Assembly: GCF_963678635.1 (NCBI RefSeq)
Contig: NC_087070.1
Location: forward strand, 13,302,539-13,366,538
DNA length: 64,000 bases
Reading direction: 5' to 3'
Origin: Symsagittifera roscoffensis
Taxonomy: Eukaryota; Xenacoelomorpha; Acoela; Convolutidae
In this document: positions 1 through 10,200 of the stretch, piece after piece
Position numbering within the stretch: position 1 is the stretch's first letter
Layout of the letters: every line of letters begins with the position of its first letter
The notes under the pieces: model-generated
Databases searched by the model: none
What the model was told of the DNA's origin: nothing
The model's input: only the letters and a program-made list of their open reading frames with translations
Position numbers and translations under genes: made by a program

Positions 1-1
1 A

Positions 2-271
2 GTAGCACAAGTCCCGGGCAAATACCTGTGCTTCCTAGTGACGAGGGTCAATGACAGGAACACGATCGATCCCGAACACGTGATGTTGGCACTAACAAGA
101 CTACGAGACTTCATGATTGAAAGAGGGATGACGGAGGTCTCAATGCCGGTGTATGACCCAAACAGGGGCAAATTAAGCCCAAGGGAATTGTACGCTATCC
201 TACACGTGGTCTTCGCAGAAACTGAGATAATGGTGCATCTTCACAAGAAATACTACTTGGGCATCGCCTGA
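2..271 (+). CDS. C-terminal part of macro-domain (TARG1-like) protein, left element, partial at window edge
   Basis: The frame is open from base 2 to a TGA at 269-271, so the start lies outside the window. The 89 visible residues read as the second half of a macro domain: a strand with LCFLVTR, an ENL/EHV-type helix (LALTRLRDF), then SMPVYDPNRGKL, and a final VFAETEIMVHL strand. This follows the C-terminal half of TARG1/OARD1-type macro domains, which bind or remove ADP-ribose. The loop that carries the glycine-rich GCGLD motif in active relatives reads YDPNRGKL here, so catalysis is doubtful. A homologue lies on the minus strand at 14983-15471, in the same position relative to the coiled-coil ORF. 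The family call is inference from motif order. Confidence 0.6.
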   Translation, partial: VAQVPGKYLCFLVTRVNDRNTIDPEHVMLALTRLRDFMIERGMTEVSMPVYDPNRGKLSPRELYAILHVVFAETEIMVHLHKKYYLGIA

Positions 272-738
272 GTCGGGTACGCGGGGTTCTCGAGCTGGGC
301 ATGAGGGAAGAATCTCGAGTTAGGTGTGGGGTTACAAAACAGGTAAAGAATCTTAGAGGTGATTGGCATGACAAATAATATTTTAAATGATTGATGGTGC
401 TAAAACATAAAATGAATCTGCATGTTTTTAGAAAATTTCCAATTGAACTATTTTAATAGGACGAAAAGGAAAGGGTTTTAACTATAATAGTAAAGGGGGT
501 TTTTAGGTTAGGAGCACAGCCTGTCGGTCTAAAAAATCGGGTGTAATTTTCAGATTGATTTAATACAGTCAAATTGACTACCCAACTGTATTCAATTGAA
601 GAAAGAGAACGCAAATTGAACGATATCTCAAGAAGCAAGCTCAGGTTGCTAAAGTGAACTCAAGTTGCTAAGGTAAACTCAAGTTGCTCATACTCAAGCT
701 GCTCAGGTAAAAATCAAGTTGCTAATACGCAAGATCAC
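272..738 (+). other. non-coding spacer between macro and coiled-coil ORFs, with a possible splice acceptor
   Basis: No coding frame is supported here. The stretch is AT-rich compared with the flanking ORFs. An aattttcag acceptor-like string ends at 553. It would suit splicing of a subgenomic or leader-joined transcript that starts shortly before the coiled-coil ORF, but this is inference. The matching spacer in the right copy (14637-14982) has a ttctag-type string on the coding strand. Confidence 0.35.
640..723 (+). repeat. short degenerate direct repeats, ctcaagttgct
   Basis: Five near copies of ctcaagttgct begin near 640, 659, 679, 693 and 713, spaced 14 to 20 bases apart, directly in front of the coiled-coil ORF. 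Copies differ by one or two bases. The right copy has no equivalent, so the repeat arose locally. Confidence 0.7.
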
Positions 739-1968
739 TTGGAAATCACGGAAATGGCAGATCGATTCTGGAAGTCCATGCCATCGGCTTTGAAAAAACC
801 CACACTTGACGAATTGTACAGACGTCTGAGGGACCTGGATTATACTCAAATGGACGAGAGAATGGCAGTGATGTTGAATGCCATCCTCCAGTTGGAGGAA
901 CAGGGCGAGTGTCGGGAGTCTGCGACAGAAGCGGTTTTGATGGTAGGCTACACCACTGATGGAATACCCAATCAAGAGCAAACCAGGTGGCTGTCCTGGA
1001 ACGTGGATGGAGCAATAAGGGGGTTCGATTTGGCAAGGAACCCTGGCTTGAGTAACAATACGGAGTATGGTGCAGGGGAGTTCCCACTGGCGGTCAGACC
1101 ATCAGTCAGATCCACGGGCCAGAGCACGAGCAAGACACCATTGATGTCACGGGCACAGCAAACGGGGGAAGCGTATCCGGACGTCAGTATCATGAAGAAA
1201 GAGCTTGAGAGGACTCAGCGGGAGAGGAACAAGGCGAACCTCGACCGGGATCAAGCGGTGCTCGAGAGAGATCAGGCAAAACTTGAGAGGGATCAAGCGC
1301 GGAGGGAACTGGACATGATGAGAGCTGAACAGCTACAGGCAGAAAGGGTGCGAGAGAATGCCGCGAATTGCGAGCAGCTGAAGTCGGAGCTTGAAAGGTT
1401 CCAGCAACGACAACGCGAGCTCGACATGCAGAAAGGGGCTAGGCCCAAAGAGCGGGTGGTGACCGGCTCAAGACCAGAGTCACGTATGGAGGTGGATGAA
1501 GCTCCTAGGTCTAAGGGACGATTTAACCTCGATCGCGCGGCTCAAGAACATATGAACGAAGGGTTGGAGGTGTGGATACCGTCTGAATCAGCGTCCTCCC
1601 TGCGTGGTCTAGAGACACAAGTAATACGCCCGTTGATGGACGTCGCGCTGCCTGGATATACACCAAGTTCGACCCCGGGTAGCAGTCAGGTGAATGGTAG
1701 CTCGTCACGACTGAAAGAGTTGCACGAGCGGCTACAGCTAAGGAGTCGCGAGAGTCCAGCAGGATTGGACTTACCCTCGACGTGGGGGGAGCAACCTGTC
1801 AGGAGTGTGGTAATCTCGAGTTACAAGAAGAATACGGAAGGTAGATACCACAGGCACAATCGGATGGACTGGAGCACGGCGCAGAGAGACAGGAGAGATT
1901 GCTACATGACGCGGCTTGGGTGGAATACCATACGCAGCCACGTGTGCCCGAGGGGGCGGTCCACCTGA
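739..1968 (+). CDS. accessory coiled-coil ORF, left element
   Basis: 409 codons, with a second possible start at 754. The first 110 residues form a compact domain shared with the minus-strand ORF at 13548-14636. Matching segments include YRRL, AVMLNAI against VAMLLTAL, TEAVLM, and an R..L..EPGL stretch. From about residue 150 to 235 it is strongly charged and heptad-like, with RDQA/ERDQ units, and is predicted coiled coil. The tail is low in structure. The last 40 codons are probably out of frame: from about 1850 the neighbouring frame reads smoothly into the SGNH hydrolase (PRVPEGAVHLIMGDSLL), so the original protein probably continued into that domain or ended next to it. I do not recognise the N-terminal domain. 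Confidence 0.65.
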   Translation: MEITEMADRFWKSMPSALKKPTLDELYRRLRDLDYTQMDERMAVMLNAILQLEEQGECRESATEAVLMVGYTTDGIPNQEQTRWLSWNVDGAIRGFDLARNPGLSNNTEYGAGEFPLAVRPSVRSTGQSTSKTPLMSRAQQTGEAYPDVSIMKKELERTQRERNKANLDRDQAVLERDQAKLERDQARRELDMMRAEQLQAERVRENAANCEQLKSELERFQQRQRELDMQKGARPKERVVTGSRPESRMEVDEAPRSKGRFNLDRAAQEHMNEGLEVWIPSESASSLRGLETQVIRPLMDVALPGYTPSSTPGSSQVNGSSSRLKELHERLQLRSRESPAGLDLPSTWGEQPVRSVVISSYKKNTEGRYHRHNRMDWSTAQRDRRDCYMTRLGWNTIRSHVCPRGRST

Positions 1969-2624
1969 TCATGGGGGACAGCTTGTTGCGGGCGCTGACC
2001 CGGATCCAGTCCCATTAGCAAACGGGGATCTTGAGCTTCGCTGGAGACGCGACGCCGCAGATGCTAGCGACACTTGAGATGCTAGGGATGGCAAGAGTAT
2101 ACACGGTGACTCTGATGGTCGGGACGAATGACGTGTCCAGGGTGGAAGCAAGGAAGGTGACGAGGCTGCACGACAAGATGAGCTGCATTCTCGAGGAATT
2201 GCGGATTCAAATGGATCCGGCCATTCTTACGGTGTGCACCATCCCTTACAACATGAAAGCGGATCAACATGCAATGGAGATGAACACAAAAGTGCGAAAC
2301 CTGAACGAAATAATCAGGCTGAAACACTAAAGGAGCGTTCTCCCCGTTGGGCTGTTGGACGTGGCCGAGCAAATGGAGCTATCTGCTTTCCCTGGCGATA
2401 CATCCTCGGATGGGATTCCCTTTGATAGGCCCAGAGGGTTGGAGTGGTTGAATGACGTCTTCCAAAGGCACATAAGCGCATTGGAGGCAGAGTTGCTAGA
2501 GACGGCACAGGTCACATTCCGACCACCCCCAAATCCACCCTTCTTCAACCCGAGGGCTTTGTCCAGTCGCTTGGGTGCGATGGCCGATTCTAGAGACAGT
2601 TCGAGGAACCTTAGCTGTTTATGA
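1959..2624 (+). pseudogene. SGNH/GDSL hydrolase domain, left element, broken
   Basis: One frame carries HLIMGDSLLRAL (block I, nucleophile serine in GDSL), TLMVGTNDVSR (block III, GTND), TVCTIPYN, and DGIPFDRPRGLEWLN (block V). SGNH hydrolases use Ser in block I and Asp-x-x-His in block V. The right copy reads DGIHFD here, whereas this copy has proline in place of the catalytic histidine. The frame is interrupted by TAG at 2016-2018 and TAA at 2328-2330. It joins the coiled-coil ORF upstream in another frame, and overlaps the next ORF (from 2575) after a further shift. Esterase domains of this fold are known from ORF1 of CR1/L2-type LINEs; one next to Ty3/gypsy genes is unexpected. Certainly non-functional as read. 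Confidence 0.75.
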
Positions 2625-4620
2625 CAGGGCGGACCCAGCCGCAGCGAGGGTGGTCATCGTGGCGGGATCGGACTTTGAGGGGACGTCTCCCAAATTGTTT
2701 TGGCCGGAAACTCTGATATATTCATTGCCAGGAGCGGAGCTAAACCAGATGTTAACCCTGGTGGTGGCCGTGAAATCAGAGATGCCTTGCGAGCCTGAGC
2801 TACTGCTGTTTGCAGGGATGAACGATCACTTGCATGCGACGGGGTTTCTTGAGCAGCTCAAGGGTGATGAACCTACGCCGAAGAAGATCTGGGAAGCCAT
2901 CCAGACATTATTTGCAGCCATGAATGAAGTACAAGAGAACGTTGCCTCACGATTTGGCTCCAAGACAAAAGTGGCGTTCACGACGTCCCCCGGGTACGCG
3001 AGCATGCCTCCCGCTCTGCAATTTGTGTATGCGATCTTGATCTTGATAGCAGAAGGGAATGAATGGCGTATTCTGATGGCAGCTCCCAATCGGGAACTGG
3101 AACCTACGAACTTGAGACTTCGCAGATCAGAACTCGCGGCGGCGTGGGCGGATGTGTCCCACGCGTTGAGGGGTTTTTACGAGTTGGCTGACATCCTCAT
3201 CGTATTGGACGAGGTCCTCTTGCTAGAGATATCTAACTTCGCCAGGAAACTCAAGCTCAGTCCGATTATAGGGGACGATCATCCAGTGGTGACTCACCTG
3301 ACGGCCAGTCTGTGGTTTCGAAACAGGGAGTTGACCATCACAAGCTCCACCAGTAAATCTAGAGGGCCGAGCAACGAGAGGAAGAACGTGGCCGCATCGG
3401 AAAAGCAGCTGTAGTCGATGGTGTATCGACTGACACAAGAGGGAGGCAGGTGGCCCTTCCTGACACCAAGGCTGGAGAACGCCACGGAGAAGACAAGAGA
3501 AGATGCTCCGCTTCTGGTGAAGCAGATCTGGGATTTTCTTGAGGAGCAGCTGGGAGTGGCCGAGAAAAGGGAAATGAAGGTTGGCAGATTCGTCACAGCA
3601 GCCAACGAAGTCACGATTGGAGGATTCTGGAGGGAGCACGCAAGGGGTGAGCTGAGGACGAGGAGGGATCACGAGATTCTTGAGTTCTTGAGTCCTTGTT
3701 GGGGAAAGGAGTTCCTGGCCGGAGTGTACAGCGCGAAAGAGACCATCTTTAAAGCCTTCATACAGGAAATATTGAATATACCCATCAGTCTGTTGCTGGC
3801 ACTGTACCTGGTTTACCCAAGGTACCTGTTTAATATGGGCCCAGCATACATGTTCAGTCGGGGCGTGGACACCCTCCGGATAGACGTGTACTTGACATTG
3901 GTGCTTCTAACCCACGGGGAACTGGTGTCATTTCACCGACTGATGAAATACGGAGAACCTCTGTCGATGGGATGAACACACTCGAGTATTGACACCTACT
4001 CGTATAAGTGTGCTGCCGGGCTAAAGACGCTGCTGATACAGTACCTACTGATGCAAAACCGGCACCTGACTGGTGAAGAAAAGAGCCCGAAGACAGGAGA
4101 GGAGTGGAGGAAAGTGAATGGAGGCATGCCCCTATTGACGGATCTATGCCTGGTCATGAGGTCGGACCCCATGGGGATGATCCGGGGGCTAGGGGAGGTC
4201 GTAACCTGTATCTATGGACCGGCCGTCACGTTCGCGTTTCCAGATCCTATGGTGACAACTTATCGATACTCAGTGACCCACGTGAGCCTCATAAGCATAT
4301 TAGATGGGACGACACTTAATTGGTGTCAGCAGGAGGTGCTAAGGGCACAGATGAGCAACACGGTGCTTTTCGGAAAGGTGAAGGATCCGGAGTTGGTGGT
4401 ATACAGTTTTCGAGGACAACTGCAGTGCAGGATGGGAGGCAAGCGCGAAGGCCCCATCGAAACTTATCCCATGTTCTGGAACCTAAATCCCCTGACAGCA
4501 AATGGACAAGAGATCTTGAGACTTCCTGCATGGAAGAAAAGCTTCGAGCTAGTGAAAAGGGAGCTAGAGGCGATATTGGAGAAGTCCTGCCAGCAAGCAT
4601 TCCAGAATTTCCAACAGTGA
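2575..4620 (+). pseudogene. large NDHL-motif accessory protein, left element, two in-frame stops
   Basis: A single frame of 682 codons broken only by TAG at 3412-3414 and TGA at 3973-3975. It opens with VVIVAGSDF and then LLFAGMNDHLHATGFL. The strand-then-GxND layout resembles block III of SGNH hydrolases, so this may be a second, degenerate SGNH-like fold; that is inference. Further conserved blocks shared with the minus-strand copy are TSPGYA, QFVYAI, AAPNRE, LVLDEVLLLEISNF, a hydrophobic LLLALYLVYPRYLF stretch, and GGMPLLTDL...IYGPAVTFAFP. Compared with the right copy, roughly 235 residues are missing between the SGNH domain and this domain (junction near 2580-2620). I know no named family for it. 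Confidence 0.65.
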
Positions 4621-4625
4621 GGAGA

Positions 4626-5705
4626 ATGACCCTGGGGATGAATAGCTCCCTGGTGGTCCCATACCTTTTCGCGAGAGCAGCAACCGAAGAACAGCAGAAG
4701 GACTTCATCGACGGCTGGGATCCTCTCTTCATCGGCTACTCTGCAGCGATTTATTTTCATACCAGCGATGCGAAGATAAGTTCATGGACAACTCAAGCCA
4801 AGAAAATGAGAGGGTCGATGCCCCCGAAATTCGAGGTGCGAGATGCCTTGAGAACACTTGAGCGGGCAGGTCTAGAGAACAAGTTGCCGGTGTGGGACGA
4901 TGGCAGAATGATAGTGAATGAAGGGCATATGGCACTGAAAGCAGACGATATGCTGTTTGCCACAAGGAAATACCGGGCACCTTACGGACTAGAGCAGGTG
5001 GAAAGGAGACAGGAGGGAAAGGAGCTGGATGCAGCAGGCCCATTGCATGTGGCTCTGACAGAGTATAAGGAAACGAGTCCAGCGACACCATCACCCCTAT
5101 CAGTGGACACCCCTGGGGATAAAAGGAATGCAACCGTAGAAGATCGATTCAGAAGGATTCTTGAGAGAAGGGAAGCAGAATCGGGAGAGGAGAGCATTGA
5201 TGAGACTCTCAGTGAGGCAGGAGAGGATATGGAGGTGGGAAACACACCGGAGCAGAAGCCATCGGAGGAAGAGTTCACCACGCAAGAACTATTGAAAGAT
5301 TTGAGTAGAGAAAATTGGACAGACACCCCCACGCCACCTCTGACCTCAACTCCCCGCAAGAATCCAGAGTTGCCACTGACGAGCGAGAATCCCAACATGG
5401 GAATGATCTTCCTGAGTGCGGAGAGAAGGGAGAAGAACACCTTCGAGGGAAACAGGGATGCCTTCCTAGGCACTCTGGATGAGGATGCTTGGCGAAGATT
5501 CCTGAGCGATTTTAATCGAGAAGTGGACGACGACACCACATTGGACGATTTTAAGGAGGAGCTGTGGGACACGGTGGTGAAGTTCGGAGAGCCTGTCCTG
5601 ATGGGGACAGGTCTGGAGGAGAAAGCTAGAGGAGAGCTGCTGAGCAAGATGGTCGAGTTGAGGAAGGCATCACGAATCACGAAAGACCAGAGAAGACAAA
5701 TGTAA
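4626..5705 (+). CDS. acidic accessory ORF of unknown function, left element
   Basis: The ATG at 4626 lies six bases after the stop of the preceding frame, and the ORF runs 359 codons to TAA. The same frame is open back to 4320, so it could instead be the C-terminal part of the preceding protein after a frameshift. The first 110 residues look folded (LVVPYLFARAATEEQQ, WDPLFIGYSA). Residues 130 to 260 are Ser/Thr/Pro/Glu-rich and disordered (ERREAESGEESIDE, TPTPPLTSTP). The last 90 residues look helical. The right copy has lost this region. Followed by about 130 bases with many stops, so the gene boundary near 5705 looks real. Confidence 0.5.
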   Translation: MTLGMNSSLVVPYLFARAATEEQQKDFIDGWDPLFIGYSAAIYFHTSDAKISSWTTQAKKMRGSMPPKFEVRDALRTLERAGLENKLPVWDDGRMIVNEGHMALKADDMLFATRKYRAPYGLEQVERRQEGKELDAAGPLHVALTEYKETSPATPSPLSVDTPGDKRNATVEDRFRRILERREAESGEESIDETLSEAGEDMEVGNTPEQKPSEEEFTTQELLKDLSRENWTDTPTPPLTSTPRKNPELPLTSENPNMGMIFLSAERREKNTFEGNRDAFLGTLDEDAWRRFLSDFNREVDDDTTLDDFKEELWDTVVKFGEPVLMGTGLEEKARGELLSKMVELRKASRITKDQRRQM

Positions 5706-5870
5706 AGACAGCTCTACTCCGAAACAAAAAACTGACAAAAAAAATAATTGAACAAGTAAGGGGGATAAGGTCGGAACTAGTAATATAATTAAAAGTACTA
5801 ATATCCTTAAGGCTCGAGCAGGGGGAGGCAAGAGTTGGAAGGGTTAGATAGAGACAAGGAAGTCGAATCA

Positions 5871-6128
5871 GTGATGATAACGACAACGCCTCCGAGTAAA
5901 GACGTGAGGTCTCGCAAGAGGAAGAGAGACGTGGAGGGATTGGGCAGTCCTTCAGCGGATGCGGTCTCGGAGAAAAACTTGAGAGAGACGGCCCCCATGG
6001 TTCTGGCAAGATGGAAGACAGCAGCCTACAAGAGTAGCTACGAGCCGAGGAAACTGCTCGACGTAGAAAAAGAGATGGAGATCCCCACCAGCTCAACAAC
6101 GGAAAAGACTTCAAATCTCAGAGGATAA
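5871..6128 (+). CDS. small basic accessory ORF, left element
   Basis: The frame opens after a TAA near 5813; the first ATG is at 5871. It has a KDVRSRKRKRDVEG segment that resembles a nuclear localisation signal, and otherwise no recognisable domain. The stop at 6126-6128 is five bases upstream of the next long frame (from 6131), which may originally have been joined to it by a frameshift. Function unknown. Confidence 0.35.
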   Translation: MMITTTPPSKDVRSRKRKRDVEGLGSPSADAVSEKNLRETAPMVLARWKTAAYKSSYEPRKLLDVEKEMEIPTSSTTEKTSNLRG

Positions 6129-6130
6129 AA

Positions 6131-7000
6131 ATGAAGCGAGGTTCGACGAGTGGGCAGACCTGGGAAGCAGACGTCGGCAAAGAATGGGTCTCAAGTGAAC
6201 ATCAGGCTTTTGGGAAGCAAGTGACAAGCGATCCTCTTGAGAAGAATACAACGAGGAACACCTCCCGACCGTGGTGTGTGGCCCTGGAAACATTACAGGA
6301 ATTGAAAGACTGCCTGAAGAAGCTCGACAGTAGAGTGTCACGCAAACGACGCAACTGGGCTACCCAGCAGAAGGCTGATATCAATAAATTGGAATTGGGG
6401 AGCCAACTGAAGAGAACTTGGCAGAACTTGTTAAAAGATCATTTTGAAGAAGCGATGAGAACATCCTCATCGGCATCGCCGTTGATGGCGAATCCTTTTA
6501 TCAGGACCGCAGGACAACTGATGTTCGCGTGGAGCCTGTTGTGGATAGAGTTAGAGACACTGACTTCGTACGAGAAGTTGAAGTTGGGAGGCAAGAATCT
6601 AGAGGTATATCGAATGCTGATGCAGCATGTTGCTAGGGACAACTCAGACAGTTCTAGGCAATCTCTAGAGAGCCACAGGAAGTTAGATGAGATACGGAGA
6701 TTCTAAAACAAGAAGTTTGAGGAGAAATACGACGTTCACCGTAACTTGGCTTCGTCAGGAGAGTACTTGAAACCCAACAAAAAGGGAGAGTACCAGTATG
6801 TGTCTGGAGTGATGGGGATGGCATACAACGCTTTATTGGACTTAGAAGCTGGAGGTGCCCACAGAAACTAAGAGGTGGCGGAGCTGCTGAAGTTCTGGAC
6901 AGAGAAGATAATGGAGGTAGACACTGTGGAGAGAGAGATCTAGCCTAGGTTTGATTCTCGAGAAAACACCGGAAATAATAAGTGTGCCACGCTCAAGTAA
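6131..7000 (+). pseudogene. accessory ORF of unknown function with in-frame stops, left element
   Basis: One frame runs from ATG 6131 to TAA 6998-7000, interrupted by TAA 6704-6706, TAA 6869-6871 and TAG 6941-6943. After the first stop it still reads as ordinary protein (KKFEEKYDVHRNLASSGEYL, YVSGVMGMAYNALLDLE, VAELLKFWTEKI), which supports an ancestral ORF of about 280 codons. The composition is mostly helical, with basic and tryptophan-containing stretches. No named domain recognised. The right copy does not retain it. Confidence 0.45.
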
Positions 7001-7016
7001 AAGAGTAGAACTAAAA

Positions 7017-8792
7017 ATGGGTAACGGAAACGGCATGTTGACCACGAATCTGGGAGTGGTGTGGAAATTGCTCAGGCCCTCTTGGTGTCCACATCCCCAT
7101 GCGAGCCTGATCGAGGAAGTCACTGAGCGAGTGAGATTGGCACCGACAGAGGATGAAGATTTGGCGACCTTGAGTATAGTACATAGACTGATCCTGCCTC
7201 ATATGAAGGAGTCAAGCGAGGTGACGAGTGGAACAGGGTCGGTAAAGAAGATGGAGCCGGGCAGTTGTCTTGACTCGACGTGTGGGAATGGCGAGCACAC
7301 CTGTGATGGACGATCATGCGTCAGGATACAGTCTTTCCAGAAAGAAGAACTAGTCACCTGGTTTGAAGATATCACCGAAAGGGAGAAGAGTGAGATACAG
7401 ATAGTGGCTGAGTGTTACGCGAGTACCACTGTGAACCTAGCGACAGCTCTGGGATTCTTCTCAAGAATGTGTAGTCTCCAGTCACTGGAGAGGCTAGAGT
7501 CAGAACACCACTTGGTGACCGCGTTGAGCGTGGAGTCATGGCCCGGAGTGTTGCAAGTGACCCAGAAACACATCAAGAGTTGGAAGGTTGGACTCGAAGC
7601 GGAGATGGGATTTCCCATGAGCGGAGCCTATGGACTGCCTCTAAATGCGAAGTCCCTAGTGGGGTCAGTGATGGCCAACCTATGTGGCACCCACTATCCA
7701 TTACACATGGCGATGGTAGAAGTGTCCAGCCAGAGGGTATTGATAGGCAAAGCCTTCTCAGTGCCCAAATGTGTAAGACTGGCTCGGATGTCACATCATT
7801 CACACGAGCTGTTGAGGAAGATCCGAGGAACAGTGCCGAAAGAACAAAGGGACGACTTGAGTGAAATCTGGGGTGAACAACTTCTAGGCTTGGAGAGCGA
7901 AAACACAAGTGACCACGAGAGACAAAACGTGATTGGGAAACCCATGGTAGGTGCTCCAAACTCGGAAGAAGTCGACGTGATACACGAGAAGATGATGGAA
8001 CTTGGGCCTCTCCTAGAAGCCTCGGGAGAACGCAATCTTAGGAGCATCGACCTCACACACGGGGATTGTCCATGCCACTGTCTGGCGCAGACAGTGTGGT
8101 ACCCAGACCGCGCCAATCTCTGCCTGATCTGGGACGTAGAAGAAATCAGGTCGTTGGGACTACCCGAGCATCAACAAAAAGTGACCATCTTGGTGGTGAG
8201 CACAATGCTGGCTCTACGATGGATGGAAGAAAACATAGCAAAGTATCGGGAATCGAAGAAGCCAACAGCAGAGTCGATTCACGCGATAGATTACAGCAGG
8301 AGACTTGAGTTGTTCGAGACCGCATGCAAGGTATTCGCCATACCAATGGAGGTCAAACACATATGGAGCCGCTTGAGATTCTTTCCTTGGTTTCGTGCGA
8401 CGTTAACATCCTGGTTATATGTGGTGACGAAGGATCACATGAGGAAACATCGAAAGGAATATCGACAATTCCAGGCCGAGATAGGACCAGATGCCTTCAA
8501 GAGACCTCTGCTGACCCATCGAAATGCGATCACAACGGGGTGGAAAAGAGTGGGTAGAGTATCCAGAGACAACACTAGAGCGAGGGAGTCGATACTGGAG
8601 GAGGACCTGGCGAAGAATGTAAGCATGAGTCTTCACACTTACTTCTGTTTGAACCGGGAGTCGAAGGTGAAGAGCTTACCGAATCAAGTGAAGAGATTGC
8701 AAGAGCAAAGGGAGTGGATGCGATTCTATGAACAGCTGACTCCGATGACGAAGAGGCACTGTTGGAACAGATCACAGTGTCAGAAAACATAG
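7017..8792 (+). CDS. large C-terminal accessory ORF of unknown function, left element
   Basis: ATG at 7017 (MGNGNGMLTTNL), about 590 codons. Residues near 85-105 are Cys-rich (CLDSTCGNGEHTC...C), and a second Cys/His cluster (HGDCPCHCL) sits about two thirds along; both could bind metal, which is inference. No clear signal peptide or transmembrane segment is visible, which argues against a retroviral-type envelope. The reading frame probably slips near 8600-8640: downstream a different frame gives an acidic tail (EGEELTESSEEIARAKG, then a TGA at 8729-8731, then ADSDDEEALLEQ) that runs into the 90-bp repeat and ends at 8989. Not present in the right copy. Confidence 0.5.
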   Translation: MGNGNGMLTTNLGVVWKLLRPSWCPHPHASLIEEVTERVRLAPTEDEDLATLSIVHRLILPHMKESSEVTSGTGSVKKMEPGSCLDSTCGNGEHTCDGRSCVRIQSFQKEELVTWFEDITEREKSEIQIVAECYASTTVNLATALGFFSRMCSLQSLERLESEHHLVTALSVESWPGVLQVTQKHIKSWKVGLEAEMGFPMSGAYGLPLNAKSLVGSVMANLCGTHYPLHMAMVEVSSQRVLIGKAFSVPKCVRLARMSHHSHELLRKIRGTVPKEQRDDLSEIWGEQLLGLESENTSDHERQNVIGKPMVGAPNSEEVDVIHEKMMELGPLLEASGERNLRSIDLTHGDCPCHCLAQTVWYPDRANLCLIWDVEEIRSLGLPEHQQKVTILVVSTMLALRWMEENIAKYRESKKPTAESIHAIDYSRRLELFETACKVFAIPMEVKHIWSRLRFFPWFRATLTSWLYVVTKDHMRKHRKEYRQFQAEIGPDAFKRPLLTHRNAITTGWKRVGRVSRDNTRARESILEEDLAKNVSMSLHTYFCLNRESKVKSLPNQVKRLQEQREWMRFYEQLTPMTKRHCWNRSQCQKT

Positions 8793-8917
8793 CAAAGTAT
8801 CGGGAATCTTCTCGAGGGCGAAGAACAGATCACAGTGTTGTAACAGATCTGTTGGAACAGATCACAGTGTCAGAAAACATAGCAAAGTATCGGGAATCTT
8901 CTCGAGGGCGAAGAACA
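8761..8917 (+). repeat. 90-bp tandem duplication at the 3' end of the last left ORF
   Basis: Bases 8761-8850 are repeated from 8851, identical through 8917, with a period of exactly 90 bases (30 codons), so the frame is preserved. A 26-base part of it, coding for ENIAKYRES, also occurs unchanged at 8229-8254 inside the main ORF (copies at 8783-8808 and 8873-8898). Identity over the repeats suggests recent duplication. Confidence 0.85.
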
Positions 8918-8989
8918 CGAGGTGAGCCGGTGGCTCAAAAGGAAAATTCTAGAGTCTTGAGTCTTGAGAGGGAGGGGGCTCGAGGGTGA

Positions 8990-10200
8990 GTTCGGATGAA
9001 ATCTGGGTTCACGAAAAAGAAATTTTCACAAATGAGATATTGTTATTAATATGCTAGATCTATTATATAAATCAAAATGCTGCATGACAAATTCCTGATT
9101 GAATAGGACAAAAGAAATTTTAAATTACCAGCTTAAAAAGCGAGAATTCATAGGTGCAGGTGTGTGCAGATTTTGGTTGCTGTTTAGCGATAGTGTGGAA
9201 ATTTTATATGGTTGTGAATTTTGGAAGGTAGATAAACTTAAGTCTGCTGCAAACTTCTGTAAATGACCACTGGCACTGTATCTTGAGTGACACTCGAGCT
9301 TCTGGGGATTCAATGACAGAGACAGCGCGCGATGAGGACATCGATCTTGAGTCCGGGGAGTATGTGCCAGTCGGTCATATCTGGAAGTTTGACCTTGAGA
9401 GACACGAAAATACGTAATTTTGGAGTGAAGTTTTATTTTTCAAAATTTCGAATGGAGCCTGTCATGCTCAGTTTTCTCGTACCAACTGAAAACACAAAGT
9501 GAAAAATCGGAACGACCGAATTTACAATTGCGGGAAAATACTCAAGAAATCAGCAAGAAATTGCTATTCGCAATTTCCCGATACAAAATAATACACGAGT
9601 AGAGCTGTCTTATCCCGAAATAGGAGGAGAGATAATAAAAAGAAGAGAGAACAACTATTTGAAACGAACTAGAGTGAGCCTTCAATGGAAAGGTGGACAG
9701 CTTGAGTGTCCCAATGGTTCATACAAATACTCCAATTCTAGAGCCAGAACTTACTTCTGTTATCAAAACTGATTAATATCAAACTTATCTAGTTATATTA
9801 TCTAATTCTCGAGTTGCTTACCAATTTAATTACTCCTTGTATTCGAGTGCATCAACATGTGAGTCCCTAATTTAATTTTCTCGAGTGTGTTTTATGATTG
9901 TTATGTTGAGATAAGGCGAGTTTTAGGTTGATTAATCTGAAATGGATCACAGTTCCACTGTCCAATAAAAAGTAACTTAACGGATTGTTCCGACCCTGTT
10001 TTTAACGGCGTTCGTGTATTTTGGGTATTTCGAGACCTAAGTATGGGGACGTTCTTAATTTCTAGAGTGGGGGATATTTTATTAGTAACCTTTAAGCTGT
10101 AACGGGTTCTAGTCTCATGTCGCAAGCGAACCGAATTGGCTCCGACCGTTCTTGAGGTAGAAAAACACAAGAGATAGTGTCGCTGACTCTTGAGCCAATG
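8990..10200. other. junction between the two convergent element copies; no gene recognised
   Basis: Scattered stops in all frames and AT-rich composition. This should hold the 3' ends, and any 3' LTRs, of the two elements, but I could not match it to the sequence upstream of gag (24481 onward). A 33-codon ORF from ATG 9312 is too short to support. A perfect hairpin lies at 9557-9577: 8-base arms gaaattgc and gcaatttc around tattc. Confidence 0.4.

Noticed and set aside
4320..4620. Open frame upstream of ATG 4626
   Set aside because: Over most of this range the other frame carries the sequence shared with the right copy, so this part is treated as an overlapping shadow. It could only contribute if a frameshift lies near 4560-4620.
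5704..5720. 15-base match between 5704-5718 and the minus strand near 9604-9618 (aagacagctctactc)
   Set aside because: A match of this length is expected by chance when the whole window is compared with itself, and similarity does not extend on either side.
9312..9416. 33-codon ORF in the inter-element junction
   Set aside because: Too short, with no counterpart in either element copy.
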